Of a DNA stretch of 64,000 nt, positions 12,201 to 20,573 are shown in pieces. The stretch lies in the NCBI GenBank assembly GCA_907163375.1, contig CAJQUW010009227.1:1-64000 (forward strand), written 5' to 3'. This stretch comes from Prostheceraeus crozeri (Eukaryota > Platyhelminthes > Polycladida > Euryleptidae). The notes under the pieces are model-generated. The model made no database searches, was not told the origin of the DNA, and saw only the letters and a list, made by a program, of their open reading frames with translations. The stretch's first letter is position 1, and the number at the start of each line of letters is the position of its first letter. Made by a program: the position numbers and the translations under genes.

Positions 12201-12952
12201 CCTTCATGCAAATAATCTTTGATTATGTTGTCGTAGTCTGTCAATCTACCCGTGTGTAAGAGTTTATTCATTGTTTGTTTTAATCTACCTTTGCATTGAT
12301 ACAAGCAATCAGAGCTCAAACAAGCATCAGACTTCCAAGGAAAGCGGACAACATAACGATTATTCTTAAAACTCATTGTTTTTTCATGAGCGAATGACAC
12401 ATCTTTGTCGCAAATAGAAAGCTCACCCTTCGGAATTATACCTGCGAGCTCAGTGTCCCAAAATTTCTCAATGTCAATGCTTTCGACTGAATTGTCTGTC
12501 AAGAGTGGATTACAAGTTACTGTTGTACGATTACCATTTCGAGCCAATTTTCCATGGACAGTCCATCCGAAGACTGTTTCAATTGCAACGGTAGTTTGAT
12601 TCAAGCGAATACATTTTCCTGTAACGAATGTATAATACAAATCGGCTCCAACGATGACATCAATGTTGACATCATTGCAACTTGGACAACTGGGAAGCCC
12701 GTGATTATTCAACAAACTAATCACAGTACTATGATCATCGAAATGGAAATCGCAAAGAAGTGGTGAAGCGGTCATCTCTACTGGTAGCTCTGTGTTGTCT
12801 ACCACAACTTTTACGTCGACAATATCACAATTTTGTGTCCAACTATCATTAAATCCAGAAATTCTCAATGTTTGAGTTCCGGTTTTTTCATAGTCAATAT
12901 CTCGAAGTCTGTCCTGCTTTATAAAAGTCCTGTGACTGCCTGAGTCGAGCAA
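9275..12952 (-). CDS. BEL/Pao pol part: protease, RT, RNase H, integrase
   Basis: A frame of 1225 residues. In order: LDSGSHRTF with the aspartic protease triad near the start; reverse transcriptase with IGDIQRAFLQ (about residue 330) and the YVDD box (about 415); RNase H with GFGDASAKAYGTVVYL (about 580); a zinc-binding HHCC region with CVKCKRYR (about 945) before the integrase core with GLDYFGPI and DNAKTF; and WERLIRSVK further on. This matches BEL/Pao pol in order and length. Fossil element part; see the parent entry for state and age. Confidence 0.93.
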   Translation of the reverse strand: MLDSGSHRTFIKQDRLRDIDYEKTGTQTLRISGFNDSWTQNCDIVDVKVVVDNTELPVEMTASPLLCDFHFDDHSTVISLLNNHGLPSCPSCNDVNIDVIVGADLYYTFVTGKCIRLNQTTVAIETVFGWTVHGKLARNGNRTTVTCNPLLTDNSVESIDIEKFWDTELAGIIPKGELSICDKDVSFAHEKTMSFKNNRYVVRFPWKSDACLSSDCLYQCKGRLKQTMNKLLHTGRLTDYDNIIKDYLHEGVIEKVDEPFKNDDHRYIPHHAVIREEKISSKLRIVFDASAEDDSKTSVNDCMYAGPNLLPNALGVLTRFRLYEFAMIGDIQRAFLQISLFEDDREYTRFLWFEEKLGNEWPKTKETTIRFTRVPFGFRASPFLLNSTIAHHLRKYEESHRTTIEAVQGNIYVDDLVLSASSPHNLIKLKGDLIIIFDAMSMKLHKWRSNSNEIVEFEENNDTVKVLGIKWNYKEDHVSISLNTEHLKLETKRQFASFLGEIFDPLGLISPITLQYKLILKDIWDLKLDWDSKLPTAIMSKINSLNTELQKVANLRIPRCLGLKAEFDYVELHGFGDASAKAYGTVVYLKTPNSSSAISNLIVSKTRLCPKNDLSIPKLELMAALITARILTQMKQELTNITVAKMYAWSDSKVCLYWITGSQERTQPVFVKNRILEIQNLIPASNWRYIPTTQNPADYTTKAMPTCKWLNSDLWWNGPTEIHNPDDVLCLSTATHVEQEEYEDIECPVLPAIVQEDFIDISRFSQMQRLLRTVCYIMHFISRCKGENGSSLFFSRDEILKADNEVIKLCQRKSFSDDYQNLISDREISKSSKLHNLEPFLDDDMILRAKGRLSQADLIYDTKHPIILDDCHYTELLIQHRHSQLFHAKLSIILVDIRKRFWIIKARRIIKRVINNCVKCKRYRTKPHMERFAALPRDRVSDASMRPFESIGLDYFGPIILFTGKKKFYVLLITCLKIRAIHMEVAESLDAEGFMKAFIRFIARRGIPSSVTSDNAKTFQKAASMTSLQFRIDWKFNTPKAPWTGGVWERLIRSVKDSLRFALKKGLTSPNDFHTIVCQIEELINRRPITYYCQEDETLPLTPMNFLLPKEGITASQSSEVLNRASALTTFKDTKRVFNAFWRRWKTEYLVSLVENKSPLKIRSHNLSIGDIVLLDEGTKRDFWPMAKILQLHYGRDKIARSVTLFCNGKELRRPTRLVHNLEII

Positions 12953-14339
12953 CGCACGAACGTTGACCAGACCTCTTGATGAATATGACGCATTTACCTT
13001 TCGGGATCAAAGTGGATAAGTTTACTGCTATGTCGTCAACATCATTTCTGCTTCCGAAATGAAGCAGTGAATTGTGAGGCTTACCACATTCCTTGCAGGT
13101 AGACTTCATCTTGCACTCACTGGCCTTATGTTGGCCGAAGCAATTAAAACACAGCAATTTTTCTTTCACTAATTCATATCTGTGTTTGGGAGACTTTTTT
13201 AGGAGTTCGGGACACTGAAAGGACTTGTGTAATGAATCGTTGCAGAAATTGCACAAGTTTGAACCTGTTGTGCTTTTAGTATTAGCGACAGGAATAGGAT
13301 TGTTAAATGATTCTTGTTTTCGTACATCTATTCCTGACTTGTTATCATAAAATCTGGAATTATGACGCGATTCTGGCACAATGTTGCATGCTGTAATTTT
13401 AAGATTTTTGCTCATTGAAGAACGGGGTCTATCGAACGTGTCACTAGATCGGATAATTTCTTGCAACTTTGATTCTTTTTCGACTATTTTGAGAAGTGAA
13501 TCCATAGTCATCTCACACTCATCGAGCTTGGCCCATTCATGCTTTATGACCATCGGAACTCGACTGATAAGAATCTCACACAAAAATATTTCATAACCGT
13601 CCGATGCTACTGATAAAACTTCGAGACCTCTCATATTTTTCCTAACATTGTCAACAAATGCTCGCAACGATCTGACATCTCGAAAATTTACATGGCTAAT
13701 GTTGAGCAATTCTCGTACATGTGCACGGATACGACGATTTTTTGACCCATACCTTTCCTTTAGGAGCTCAAATGCAACTGTGTAGTTCTCATTCGTCAAT
13801 GTTAACCCAGCAATGGTATTCAGGGCTTCTCCCTTCAAATTCGACTTGAGGTAGGCGAACTTTTCGACATTTGACAATTTTGTTCGGTCGACAGCAGCTG
13901 TGAAGCATTCATTAAACTCATGCCACTCTAATACATTGCCCGTGAATGACGGTATTGTGAGTTTGGGGAGTCGCAAACCTGAGTTATTTGACATGTTCAA
14001 ATCACTTTGCAGCACATTCATACCTTCATGACTACTCTGAGCAATTTGCGCATTACGCTTTTTCGATGAAGCTTTTGCTATTGATGCACTGATCATCATG
14101 CGGTACTCCTCCATTTTAACATATTCCTCTTCAAGTACACAATCATCACTTCCAATCAAATCATTCTCAATCAACTCGTTTACACTTTCTAAGCGACTTG
14201 ATTGATCTTTCAACATATTCAAACAAGCATCTATGTCAGTTTCATCGCTGTATGAATCATTTTCACAAAGATCAGAGATGCGCTTGATTGTTTTTGTTAC
14301 AGATGCCCTCATAACACGTAGCTTTACTTTGTTGCTCAT
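12894..14339 (-). CDS. BEL/Pao gag-like part with zinc knuckles
   Basis: A frame of 481 residues starting just inside the 5' LTR. Residues about 125-235 match the DUF1759-type capsid region of BEL/Pao elements (LPKLTIPSFTG, EWHEFNECF, KFAYLKSNLKGEA). The last third has cysteine/histidine knuckles, CNFCNDSLHKSFQC and CFNCFGQHKASEC, which bind RNA in this family. The start follows the 5' LTR and leader at the expected place. Confidence 0.9.
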   Translation of the reverse strand: MSNKVKLRVMRASVTKTIKRISDLCENDSYSDETDIDACLNMLKDQSSRLESVNELIENDLIGSDDCVLEEEYVKMEEYRMMISASIAKASSKKRNAQIAQSSHEGMNVLQSDLNMSNNSGLRLPKLTIPSFTGNVLEWHEFNECFTAAVDRTKLSNVEKFAYLKSNLKGEALNTIAGLTLTNENYTVAFELLKERYGSKNRRIRAHVRELLNISHVNFRDVRSLRAFVDNVRKNMRGLEVLSVASDGYEIFLCEILISRVPMVIKHEWAKLDECEMTMDSLLKIVEKESKLQEIIRSSDTFDRPRSSMSKNLKITACNIVPESRHNSRFYDNKSGIDVRKQESFNNPIPVANTKSTTGSNLCNFCNDSLHKSFQCPELLKKSPKHRYELVKEKLLCFNCFGQHKASECKMKSTCKECGKPHNSLLHFGSRNDVDDIAVNLSTLIPKGKCVIFIKRSGQRSCVARLRQSQDFYKAGQTSRY

Positions 14340-14825
14340 AATGTGTGAGTATGAATCACTAAAAACGAATACACAAAATTTTCAGAATTCAAGACAATAT
14401 ACAAATACAATCAGTTATGCGATTAATGAGACCAAATATTTGTAATTTGATTGATTGACTATACGATAAATAGCAAATGTTACTAGTTATTGCAAAGTAT
14501 GTGAATTTATGTCCAATGACAACTCTATCAATTATTCAAATGCAAATTATCTTACTTCAAATCCTTTGGTAAATGTTTACCCACAAAGATGCATGCACCA
14601 ATATCGAGAAATGTTCAAAACCACAATTCAAGTGTACCAAGACAATGTTTGTCACCAATGTGAAAGGTCAATTGTTTGTCCAACAAATTCAAATGCTCAT
14701 CAAAGGTAATACGTCATCCACACGTATCAAGAATTTGCCAATGTTTGCAAATTCACCATTAATGTATGTATATATACGTCATCTACACGTATATTGGCCG
14801 TGATCCTCACCCGGGGCACCAAAAA

Positions 14826-15061
14826 TGTAATGATACTGACGCAATTCAATAGAAAACAAATCCAAAGTTTTTGATTCCTTTATGGTCAGATCACAACATT
14901 GATGGACAAGTACAAAATTTGAAGTAAATGTCAAAAGTTACCACAGCACTAAGAAAGATATCTTGAGCATATAGCATGATACAAGACAAGTGAGTGTTGA
15001 GATATCAAACCATCGAGAACATAGTTATCACAACATATAAGAAAACATAGTTTTCATAACA
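14826..15061 (-). repeat. 5' LTR of BEL/Pao element
   Basis: Partner of the repeat at 8807-9042. Both are 236 bp, and I found no difference on base-by-base reading. On the minus strand this is the upstream LTR and would hold the promoter. AGCAG follows at 15062-15066 as the target duplication. Confidence 0.95.
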
Positions 15062-15385
15062 AGCAGCTACTGAAGATGTCGTATGTGTTGTTGTTGTGTC
15101 AATTTCTCATCGTTTCTAATTTATACAAATTTTTGAGACTTGACGATAAAACCACTTTCCTTTGAAAACTGAAGGAGTTTCCTTTAATCTGTGCTCGTTT
15201 GCTTTCGACTCGATCACATTTCGTTCTTATCACGGAATTTTTAATCTCCTTTTTTAACATGGACCAATTAATCAGTTTTCATGATGTCATTTTTATCGTC
15301 GTTTTTTCTTTCATCAACAATCACGTTATTCGCACACTGAATTTCTTTCTTCTGTCAGTATATTAATAGATTTATTCGCGTCTCA

Positions 15386-15415
15386 TCTCTTTCTCTCTCT
15401 CTCTCTCTCTGTCTC
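15386..15415. repeat. CT microsatellite
   Basis: A short CT-dinucleotide run (core 15392-15410) in the right half of the hAT-like element. Confidence 0.9.
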
Positions 15416-15833
15416 AGCGTTTGATTCTTTGCTGACCGTTAACTTTCTTTTATTTTTTTCACGAGATATTGAATATCTCGTTTACGAAACGAAAATGGCG
15501 TAGGCTGACCGGTTACACATAAACATATACACTAGAAATATGAACTATGAGCATGAAAACGCACATAGGAACGACGCAGGGAACGGCACACACGAACAAC
15601 GCGGAGAGGATAAGGGCACATGGGTTAGATTGAAACGAACAAACGTTAGATACATTAACTTAAGACACTATACGCGACATGCAATTATCGGAATTGAATC
15701 TTATTATGGAATTGGAATTGAATTGAACTGTTTCGACTGGAATTGGGATTGGATTTGGAATTGAAATTTCTGCTCCGGAATTGGAATTGGAATTAAAAAA
15801 ATTCAGTGGAATTTTTCCAGCTCTGGCTAGAGC

Positions 15834-15902
15834 AGCTGTTTGGGCGGTTCGAAAGATATTATCACAAAAGTGGCTATGCCGGCCCATCCGGTCCCCATCA
15901 GA
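15834..15902 (-). pseudogene. Middle piece of the RT-associated relic
   Basis: This 69-bp piece lies between the right end of the hAT-like element and the left target duplication of the P element. Its minus strand carries a His-rich segment with FCDNIFRTAQTA, the part expected between the two larger relic pieces. It shows that the hAT-like and P elements hit the same older sequence about 70 bp apart. Confidence 0.5.
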
Positions 15903-15909
15903 CCCACAC

Positions 15910-16193
15910 CAGGGAGTACTAAAAATAGATATGACTACCGGGAGGTTGCACGCGCGCTAAGTGAAGGAATAGCTGGAGGCCGATGTTATTGTCTCAAGTC
16001 ACCTTCATCTGTGATTGCTCGTTGTGGTAAGAACAACACTTGAGGGCGTGCATATAAAGGCGAATAGCAGCTCATTCCATTTGCTTCGTCGTTGTCACCC
16101 ATATCATCATGTCAAGGAAATGCAGTGTTGGAAAATGCAAAACAAACTATCTTACATCACAGACATCTTCTAAAACGCCTGTATATCGTTTTC
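15910..16193 (+). repeat. Left 284-bp terminal inverted repeat of P element
   Basis: Matches the reverse complement of 19085-19368 with only two differences seen. It starts (C)AGGGAGTACTAAAAATAG and runs through a TATA box and the transposase start codon to codon 28 of the frame. Most P elements have inverted repeats of a few tens of bases, so this length is unusual. The first base is shared between repeat and target duplication and cannot be assigned. Confidence 0.95.
16053..16058 (+). promoter_or_regulatory. TATA box of P-element transposase
   Basis: TATAAA lies 56 bp upstream of the ATG at 16109 inside the left inverted repeat, so transcription would start about 25 bp before the ATG. The right repeat carries the same element with one base changed just upstream (GTATAAAG), facing inward on the minus strand. 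Confidence 0.7.
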
Positions 16194-17068
16194 CGGTAGA
16201 CCCAGATGAGTCAAGGAGATGGATTGCTGCATTACCGAATACCATTCACAACGTTACAAGACATATGGGTGTATGCCGTAGGCATTGGGCACAAAATACT
16301 GCCACGAAGAATCTATTTGGCCGGGATGTTCCTATCGATCCACCTTCGATATTTCCTGGTTGCCCAGATAGCTTTCAACGTCGAACTGTCTCAGAACAGC
16401 GCCGAGAAATTCATTCAAGACGTGTATCTGCATCAGCAAGAACTGAATACGACGAGCTTCCTCAATTTGAAGAACAAGACCTGCTGCCTTTAGACTTCAG
16501 CACATTCAGCCATGAAATCACTCAAAAGGAGTATCGTGATATCGTCGTCATCAAATCTGATGAATTCGTGCGTTTACTTTCTTTCGATTCCAACTTCGAG
16601 GAAATTGAATATTCTTTGATTATTAGGAGTGATTTCACATTATCTGGTTTCCGAAAACACACAAAAGTTTCTTTTCATGATCTGAGAAATGTGCTCGGAT
16701 TTCAAATGAAGATCTCTCGCTGGTCACAGATTGATGCTGCCATCGTCCATGTGAAAAATTCAAAAATAGAATTAAATTGTGAAATTAATGCTGTAACTAA
16801 AAAGTTGTTGAATATCATTAAGATCGTCGATTGTGAAAGTGCAAATTTTGAATTTTTACTAGAGCAACTACAACTGAATTGTACTTCACCAGAAAATCGA
16901 CGATATTCCTCGTACACCACAATTCAAGCTATGAAATTTTACTTGGTAAGTCGTAGTGCATATCGTTTGATGCGAAATGTCTTGTGTCTTCCTCATCCAA
17001 TAACACTTACACGTGCTTTAGGAGATTCTCAGACAGTAGGATCAGAAGCTTTGACTAGTTTTTTTTGA
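16109..17068 (+). pseudogene. P-element transposase, N-terminal part with THAP domain
   Basis: A frame of 319 residues. Residues 1-90 form a THAP zinc finger: ligands Cys5, Cys10, Cys56 and His59, with PVYRFP, Trp38 and an RDVPIDPPSIFP segment after it. THAP domains bind the transposon's own ends. The rest matches the central P-transposase region, ending near a segment related to LPHPITLTRAL. The ATG is chosen because it follows the TATA box and begins the THAP fold. The frame ends at a stop after a run of eight T; downstream, DEVYVKPSLRF (first catalytic Asp, about 17117) is readable in the same frame, and the sequence between fits another frame, so at least two shifts separate them. Confidence 0.9.
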
Positions 17069-17195
17069 CGGAATTGTATGCGAGTAATGTATCAAAGTAA
17101 CTGCATCCTTCTGTTCGATGAAGTGTATGTAAAACCATCCTTGAGATTTAGATGGGGGGCACGTTGTAGGATATTCCGTTGATTTCCCGGAAAAA

Positions 17196-18719
17196 TTGGC
17201 CAGAACAGTACTTGTATTTATGTTGAAACCTATTTTCGGCGGTAAATCATTGATAGTTCGTTTCCTTCCTGTTTATAAACTTGACGCAGAGTTTTTGATG
17301 CGGGTATTCTTGCAAATAATCAGGCAGGTTGAAGAAGCTGGGGTTGTAGTCAGAGGGATCATGAGTGACAATTTATCGGTAAATAGAAAATTGCATAAGA
17401 AGCTTATTGATAACTTTGAGTCAGCTTCATCTTTCAAGACTCCCCATCCAAACAACCAGACCAGGTTCTTGTATTTGCTGTTTGACAGCGTACATTTGTT
17501 AAAGAGTATCCGTAACAATTGGATAACAGAAAAAACTCAGACTTTGAAATTTGTTCCTCCAGGACAAACAGAAGAAATGTCAGCAAAGTGGTCAGATATA
17601 AAGGAACTACACAATTTAGAGCTTACAGCTACTATAAGAAGAACCGCAATAACTGAAAAAGCAGTTTATCCGACTTCTTTTGAGAAACAAAATGTAGGTT
17701 TAGTTACCCAGATTTTCAATGATAAAACTGTAGCTGCGTTAGCACAAGATGACAAACAAGAAACAGCATCGTCTATCTTTAACACCTTACGCATGTGGAA
17801 GATTTTGAACAACAAAAGCTTGACTGCGTATTTGCATATGAATGACAATGATAGAAAGCCTGTGACATCTATTTCGCAACTTTATTTTCTTAGAGATGTG
17901 AGAGATATGTTCAACAATATGTCGCCAGTGTTAGGAAAAGTTCGAAAAACTACTCTAACAAAAGAGACACGTTCAAGCTTGATACAGACTCTCGACGGCA
18001 TTGTTGATTTATCTGAAACCCTTTTACAAGATCAAAATGTCGAATATATTCTTTTAGGAAATCTACAGAGTGATGACCTAGAGGGTGAGTTCGGTATATA
18101 TCGTCAAATGTTCGGTGGTTTGTACAAAATATCCTATGAGCAGATTCTTATCGCAGCGAAATTCAGAATACTTTCCTTATTCCACACTCTTGAGGTAGAT
18201 TGCACCGACATCTTCAATCATTCTGATACTTGTTGTAATTCTCCAGTAAGTGAAAATGAGTTGGACATCATAGATGATATTCATGCCATGATCGACAAAT
18301 TATCAAATTCAGAACGTAATGCTCTTTTTTATGGCTCAGGTTACATAAGTAGAAAAGAAAATCTTCCAGACCGGACTGATGACTCTGCATCTGTATCACA
18401 GGACAGTGAATTTGTAATATTAGTATCCAGAGGGAAACTCAAATTTCCCTCCAATGAATTGTTTAATTTAGTCCTTCTGTGTTACGCATTCTTCAGTTCA
18501 TTTCCCGATGATACAAAGTGTACAAAACATTTTGTCAAGTGTTTTTCATATATTCACGACGCATTTTTATTTGACATGAACAATAAAGACAACATCTCTG
18601 TCAGATTATCAAATGTATTTTTCAAAGGTTTTGTAAGAAAAGTCAATGATTTACATCGGACAAAGGACGATTCTGAGAGAAAATTGAGCAAACTTTCCGG
18701 AAGATCGTCACGATCATGA
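17196..18719 (+). pseudogene. P-element transposase, catalytic and C-terminal part
   Basis: A frame of 507 residues continuing the transposase. SDNLSVNRK holds the second catalytic Asp (residue 58), LLFDSVHLLKSIRNNWI (about 94-110) is a family hallmark, and DDLEGEFGIYRQMFGG holds the candidate third acidic residue (Glu296). Upstream bases from about 17148 read in the same frame as family-like sequence, so the listed ATG is only the first one in the open part, not a true start. A shift next to a six-G run near 17153 joins it to the previous part. Combined length would be near 870 residues, comparable with THAP9 and longer than Drosophila P transposase. Confidence 0.9.
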
Positions 18720-19046
18720 ATTCTGATTATGTGTATTATTATTTATGTACAATTCATCCTCGATGTATTTGTTGTGCTATGTTACATAAATATATGAAAT
18801 ACGAAAACAGTGAGCCTTTTCTCTTTATTGAAGATATTTGAACAGTTCAGTTCCCTCGATTCTAAAATTTATGAGATATTCCTGATTATAATAAAATGAA
18901 GTAATATTGATGCCATTAAGTACAGTTTGTATTACTTTACTAAGGTTATATGCGATACGTACATGAAAATAAAAAATATATCGATAATAAGATTGATACA
19001 TTATACTGTCAACACTGTGAAGTATCACCATTTAGAAAAGATCAAA

Positions 19047-19169
19047 TTAGAAACCTTTTGGCATATACACGTTGATTATATTGCGAAAACGATATACAGG
19101 CGTTTTAGAAGATGTCTGTGATGTAAGATAGTTTGTTTTGCATTTTCCAACACTGCATTTCCTTGACAT
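19047..19169 (-). CDS. Mirrored THAP N-terminus mini-ORF in right inverted repeat
   Basis: Because the right inverted repeat duplicates the transposase start, the minus strand here has the same ATG and the same first 28 residues (Cys5 and Cys10 included), then 12 unrelated residues and a stop, 40 in all. Its own TATA box lies upstream at about 19220 within the repeat. The peptide lacks the second half of the THAP finger, so it should not bind DNA. An antisense transcript from this promoter is the more likely consequence. Whether it is expressed is unknown. Confidence 0.6.
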   Translation of the reverse strand: MSRKCSVGKCKTNYLTSQTSSKTPVYRFRNIINVYMPKGF

Positions 19170-19368
19170 GATGATATGGGTGACAACGACGAAGCAAATG
19201 GAATGAGCTGCTATTCGCCTTTATACGCACGCCCTCAAGTGTTGTTCTTACCACAACGAGCAATCACAGATGAAGGTGACTTGAGACAATAACATCGGCC
19301 TCCAGCTATTCCTTCACTCAGCGCGCGTGCAACCTCCCGGTAGTCATATCTATTTTTAGTACTCCCTG
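19085..19368 (-). repeat. Right 284-bp terminal inverted repeat of P element
   Basis: Partner of 15910-16193; two differences were seen by eye. It carries an inward-facing TATA box and ATG on the minus strand. The right target duplication CCCACACC follows at 19369-19376. Confidence 0.95.
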
Positions 19369-19376
19369 CCCACACC

Positions 19377-19660
19377 CGAGTTCGTGGTCACCAAAGATAT
19401 CATTAGGCCTGTCACAACGGGAACACAAAGAGTTCATAGGGTAGATGCAGAGAGTGTTAATTACGCTCTCTGGGTAGATGGGACTGCCGATGCGATAGAG
19501 AGAAGAGTTCATCAACTACATGGGGTGTAGGTAGAGTTTGAGGGCCTTTGAAAGGATGGCAGTGACAGGACCTTGTCTTTGAGCAAGTGTCGTCGACGTT
19601 AGCCACGAGAGTTTGATGATGGCTTTCTTTGTAAGTCACTTTATGCAATACAATTCATGT
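19377..19660 (-). pseudogene. Relic of RT-associated ORF, zinc-motif piece
   Basis: The minus strand reads LYRIGSPIYPESV followed by CSRCDRPNDIFGDHELGC. This fits the C..C...D..GDH.L.C segment that precedes the nuclease-like tail in the same family as the relic at 7382-7886. The P element entered right after this segment. The piece is broken; further upstream (above about 19560) the match fades. Confidence 0.5.
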
Positions 19661-20000
19661 TTCTACACAGTATGCCGAGACCCGAGAGCAAAAAAATCAA
19701 GAGATGAGAAAGAGATCTGACTTAAATTATTACGAGAACTACAAACTTTGTTGCAAGTTCAAATTTTGAACCCGAGCTCTGAGAATGACATTTGAATCAT
19801 TTCATTACAATTGTTTTGGTTTTGAACAATAATGATACCGATACACATCTGATTTTAGCTTTGACTCAGGAAAATTTGAGCTTGAACTTCAAGTTGAAGT
19901 TTCAGTTAAACTATAAAGGTACAACTGCAAACACTTAATACTTCGTTACAGACCCAGTGCATACACTAGGTCTTGAAACATGCTGGGATTCGATATCGTT
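19661..20000. other. Non-coding spacer
   Basis: No gene, repeat or element end recognised. Confidence 0.4.
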
Positions 20001-20573
20001 TATAAGAAAAAAGAGTTTCGCGAATGCGATTTATATTCAAAATAAAAAATCACAAATTAAAACGGCGAAATTCACGAGTTCCCCGTTTCCTCCATTGCTG
20101 CCAACAGTGTGATGGAAGATATAGAAAGTAGAATTTTTGACCGTAATACCGACATTCATCACTGGAAACGGTTCGTTAACGATATTTGGCTGTTCTCCCA
20201 CTAGATAGTATTGATAAAACTTTAAGCACCTTAAACAGTATTGAGCCCACTATTAAGTTTACCATAGAAAATGAAATTAATAAAATTTAAACTAAAAAGA
20301 CCACGTCATAGATTGGCCAAGTGCAAGAGTGCTAACACGGCAGACGAACTGGCGCCGGAGGACATTTAGTGAAGCATACTACACGAAGCAACGAGGCAGT
20401 GACGCGCTGAGCTAATGTGACATTTGGTTACCCACGGTATATAAGACATTTTATTAGTGCGCCTAACTTTGGCCGGACGACGTGTACCTGACTAGGCACG
20501 AAAATTCGCCTTTTTAATTTGTGTTTTTTTATTTTGAATATTAATCGGATTCGCGAAACTCTTTTTTCTTATA
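20001..20573. mobile_element. MITE-like element with 73-bp inverted repeats
   Basis: The arms 20001-20073 and 20501-20573 are inverted copies sharing TATAAGAAAAAAGAGTTTCG at the tips, with about 85-90% identity by eye. The 430-bp centre has no open frame of note. No clear target duplication was identified; the TATA tips leave a TA duplication possible, as in Tc1/mariner derivatives. Superfamily not assigned. Confidence 0.75.

Larger units (their letters stand above)
8807..15061 (-). mobile_element. BEL/Pao LTR retrotransposon, near-whole, 6.25 kb
   Basis: Two 236-bp LTRs enclose gag-like and pol-like parts on the minus strand. A 5-bp target duplication AGCAG (8802-8806 and 15062-15066) fits the family. 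Next to the 5' LTR the minus strand reads TGGTGCCCCGGGTGAGG, placed as a tRNA primer-binding site. The order protease, reverse transcriptase, RNase H, integrase is the BEL/Pao order; no envelope part is seen. The coding parts lie in two overlapping frames, meaning about one break or a family-type read-through; otherwise it looks whole. LTRs without visible differences point to a very recent insertion. It sits inside the hAT-like element 7887-15825. Confidence 0.95.
7887..15825. mobile_element. hAT-like non-autonomous element hosting a BEL/Pao insertion
   Basis: Left end CAGAGTTGGAAAA, right end read inward CAGAGCTGGAAAAA. A perfect 8-bp duplication GCTAGAGC flanks it (7879-7886 and 15826-15833). 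CAGAG ends and 8-bp duplications indicate hAT. Both sub-terminal zones (about 7893-8015 and 15680-15800) are crowded with GGAATTGGAATT variants in opposite orientation, likely transposase binding sites. Without the BEL/Pao insertion the element is about 1.7 kb and has no recognisable transposase, so it depends on a partner. It interrupts the RT-associated relic. Confidence 0.88.
15911..19368 (+). mobile_element. P element, about 3.46 kb, THAP-type transposase
   Basis: Long inverted repeats (284 bp) and an 8-bp target duplication CCCACACC (15903-15910 and 19369-19376) define it. P elements make 8-bp duplications. The left end lacks one C relative to the right unless the duplication is counted as 7 bp. 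Inside is a transposase with an N-terminal THAP finger and all three expected acidic catalytic segments, interrupted by a few frameshifts around 17.06-17.15 kb. The near-identical repeats suggest a young insertion or recent gene conversion. It interrupts the RT-associated relic. As read, it would not make full-length transposase. Confidence 0.93.
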
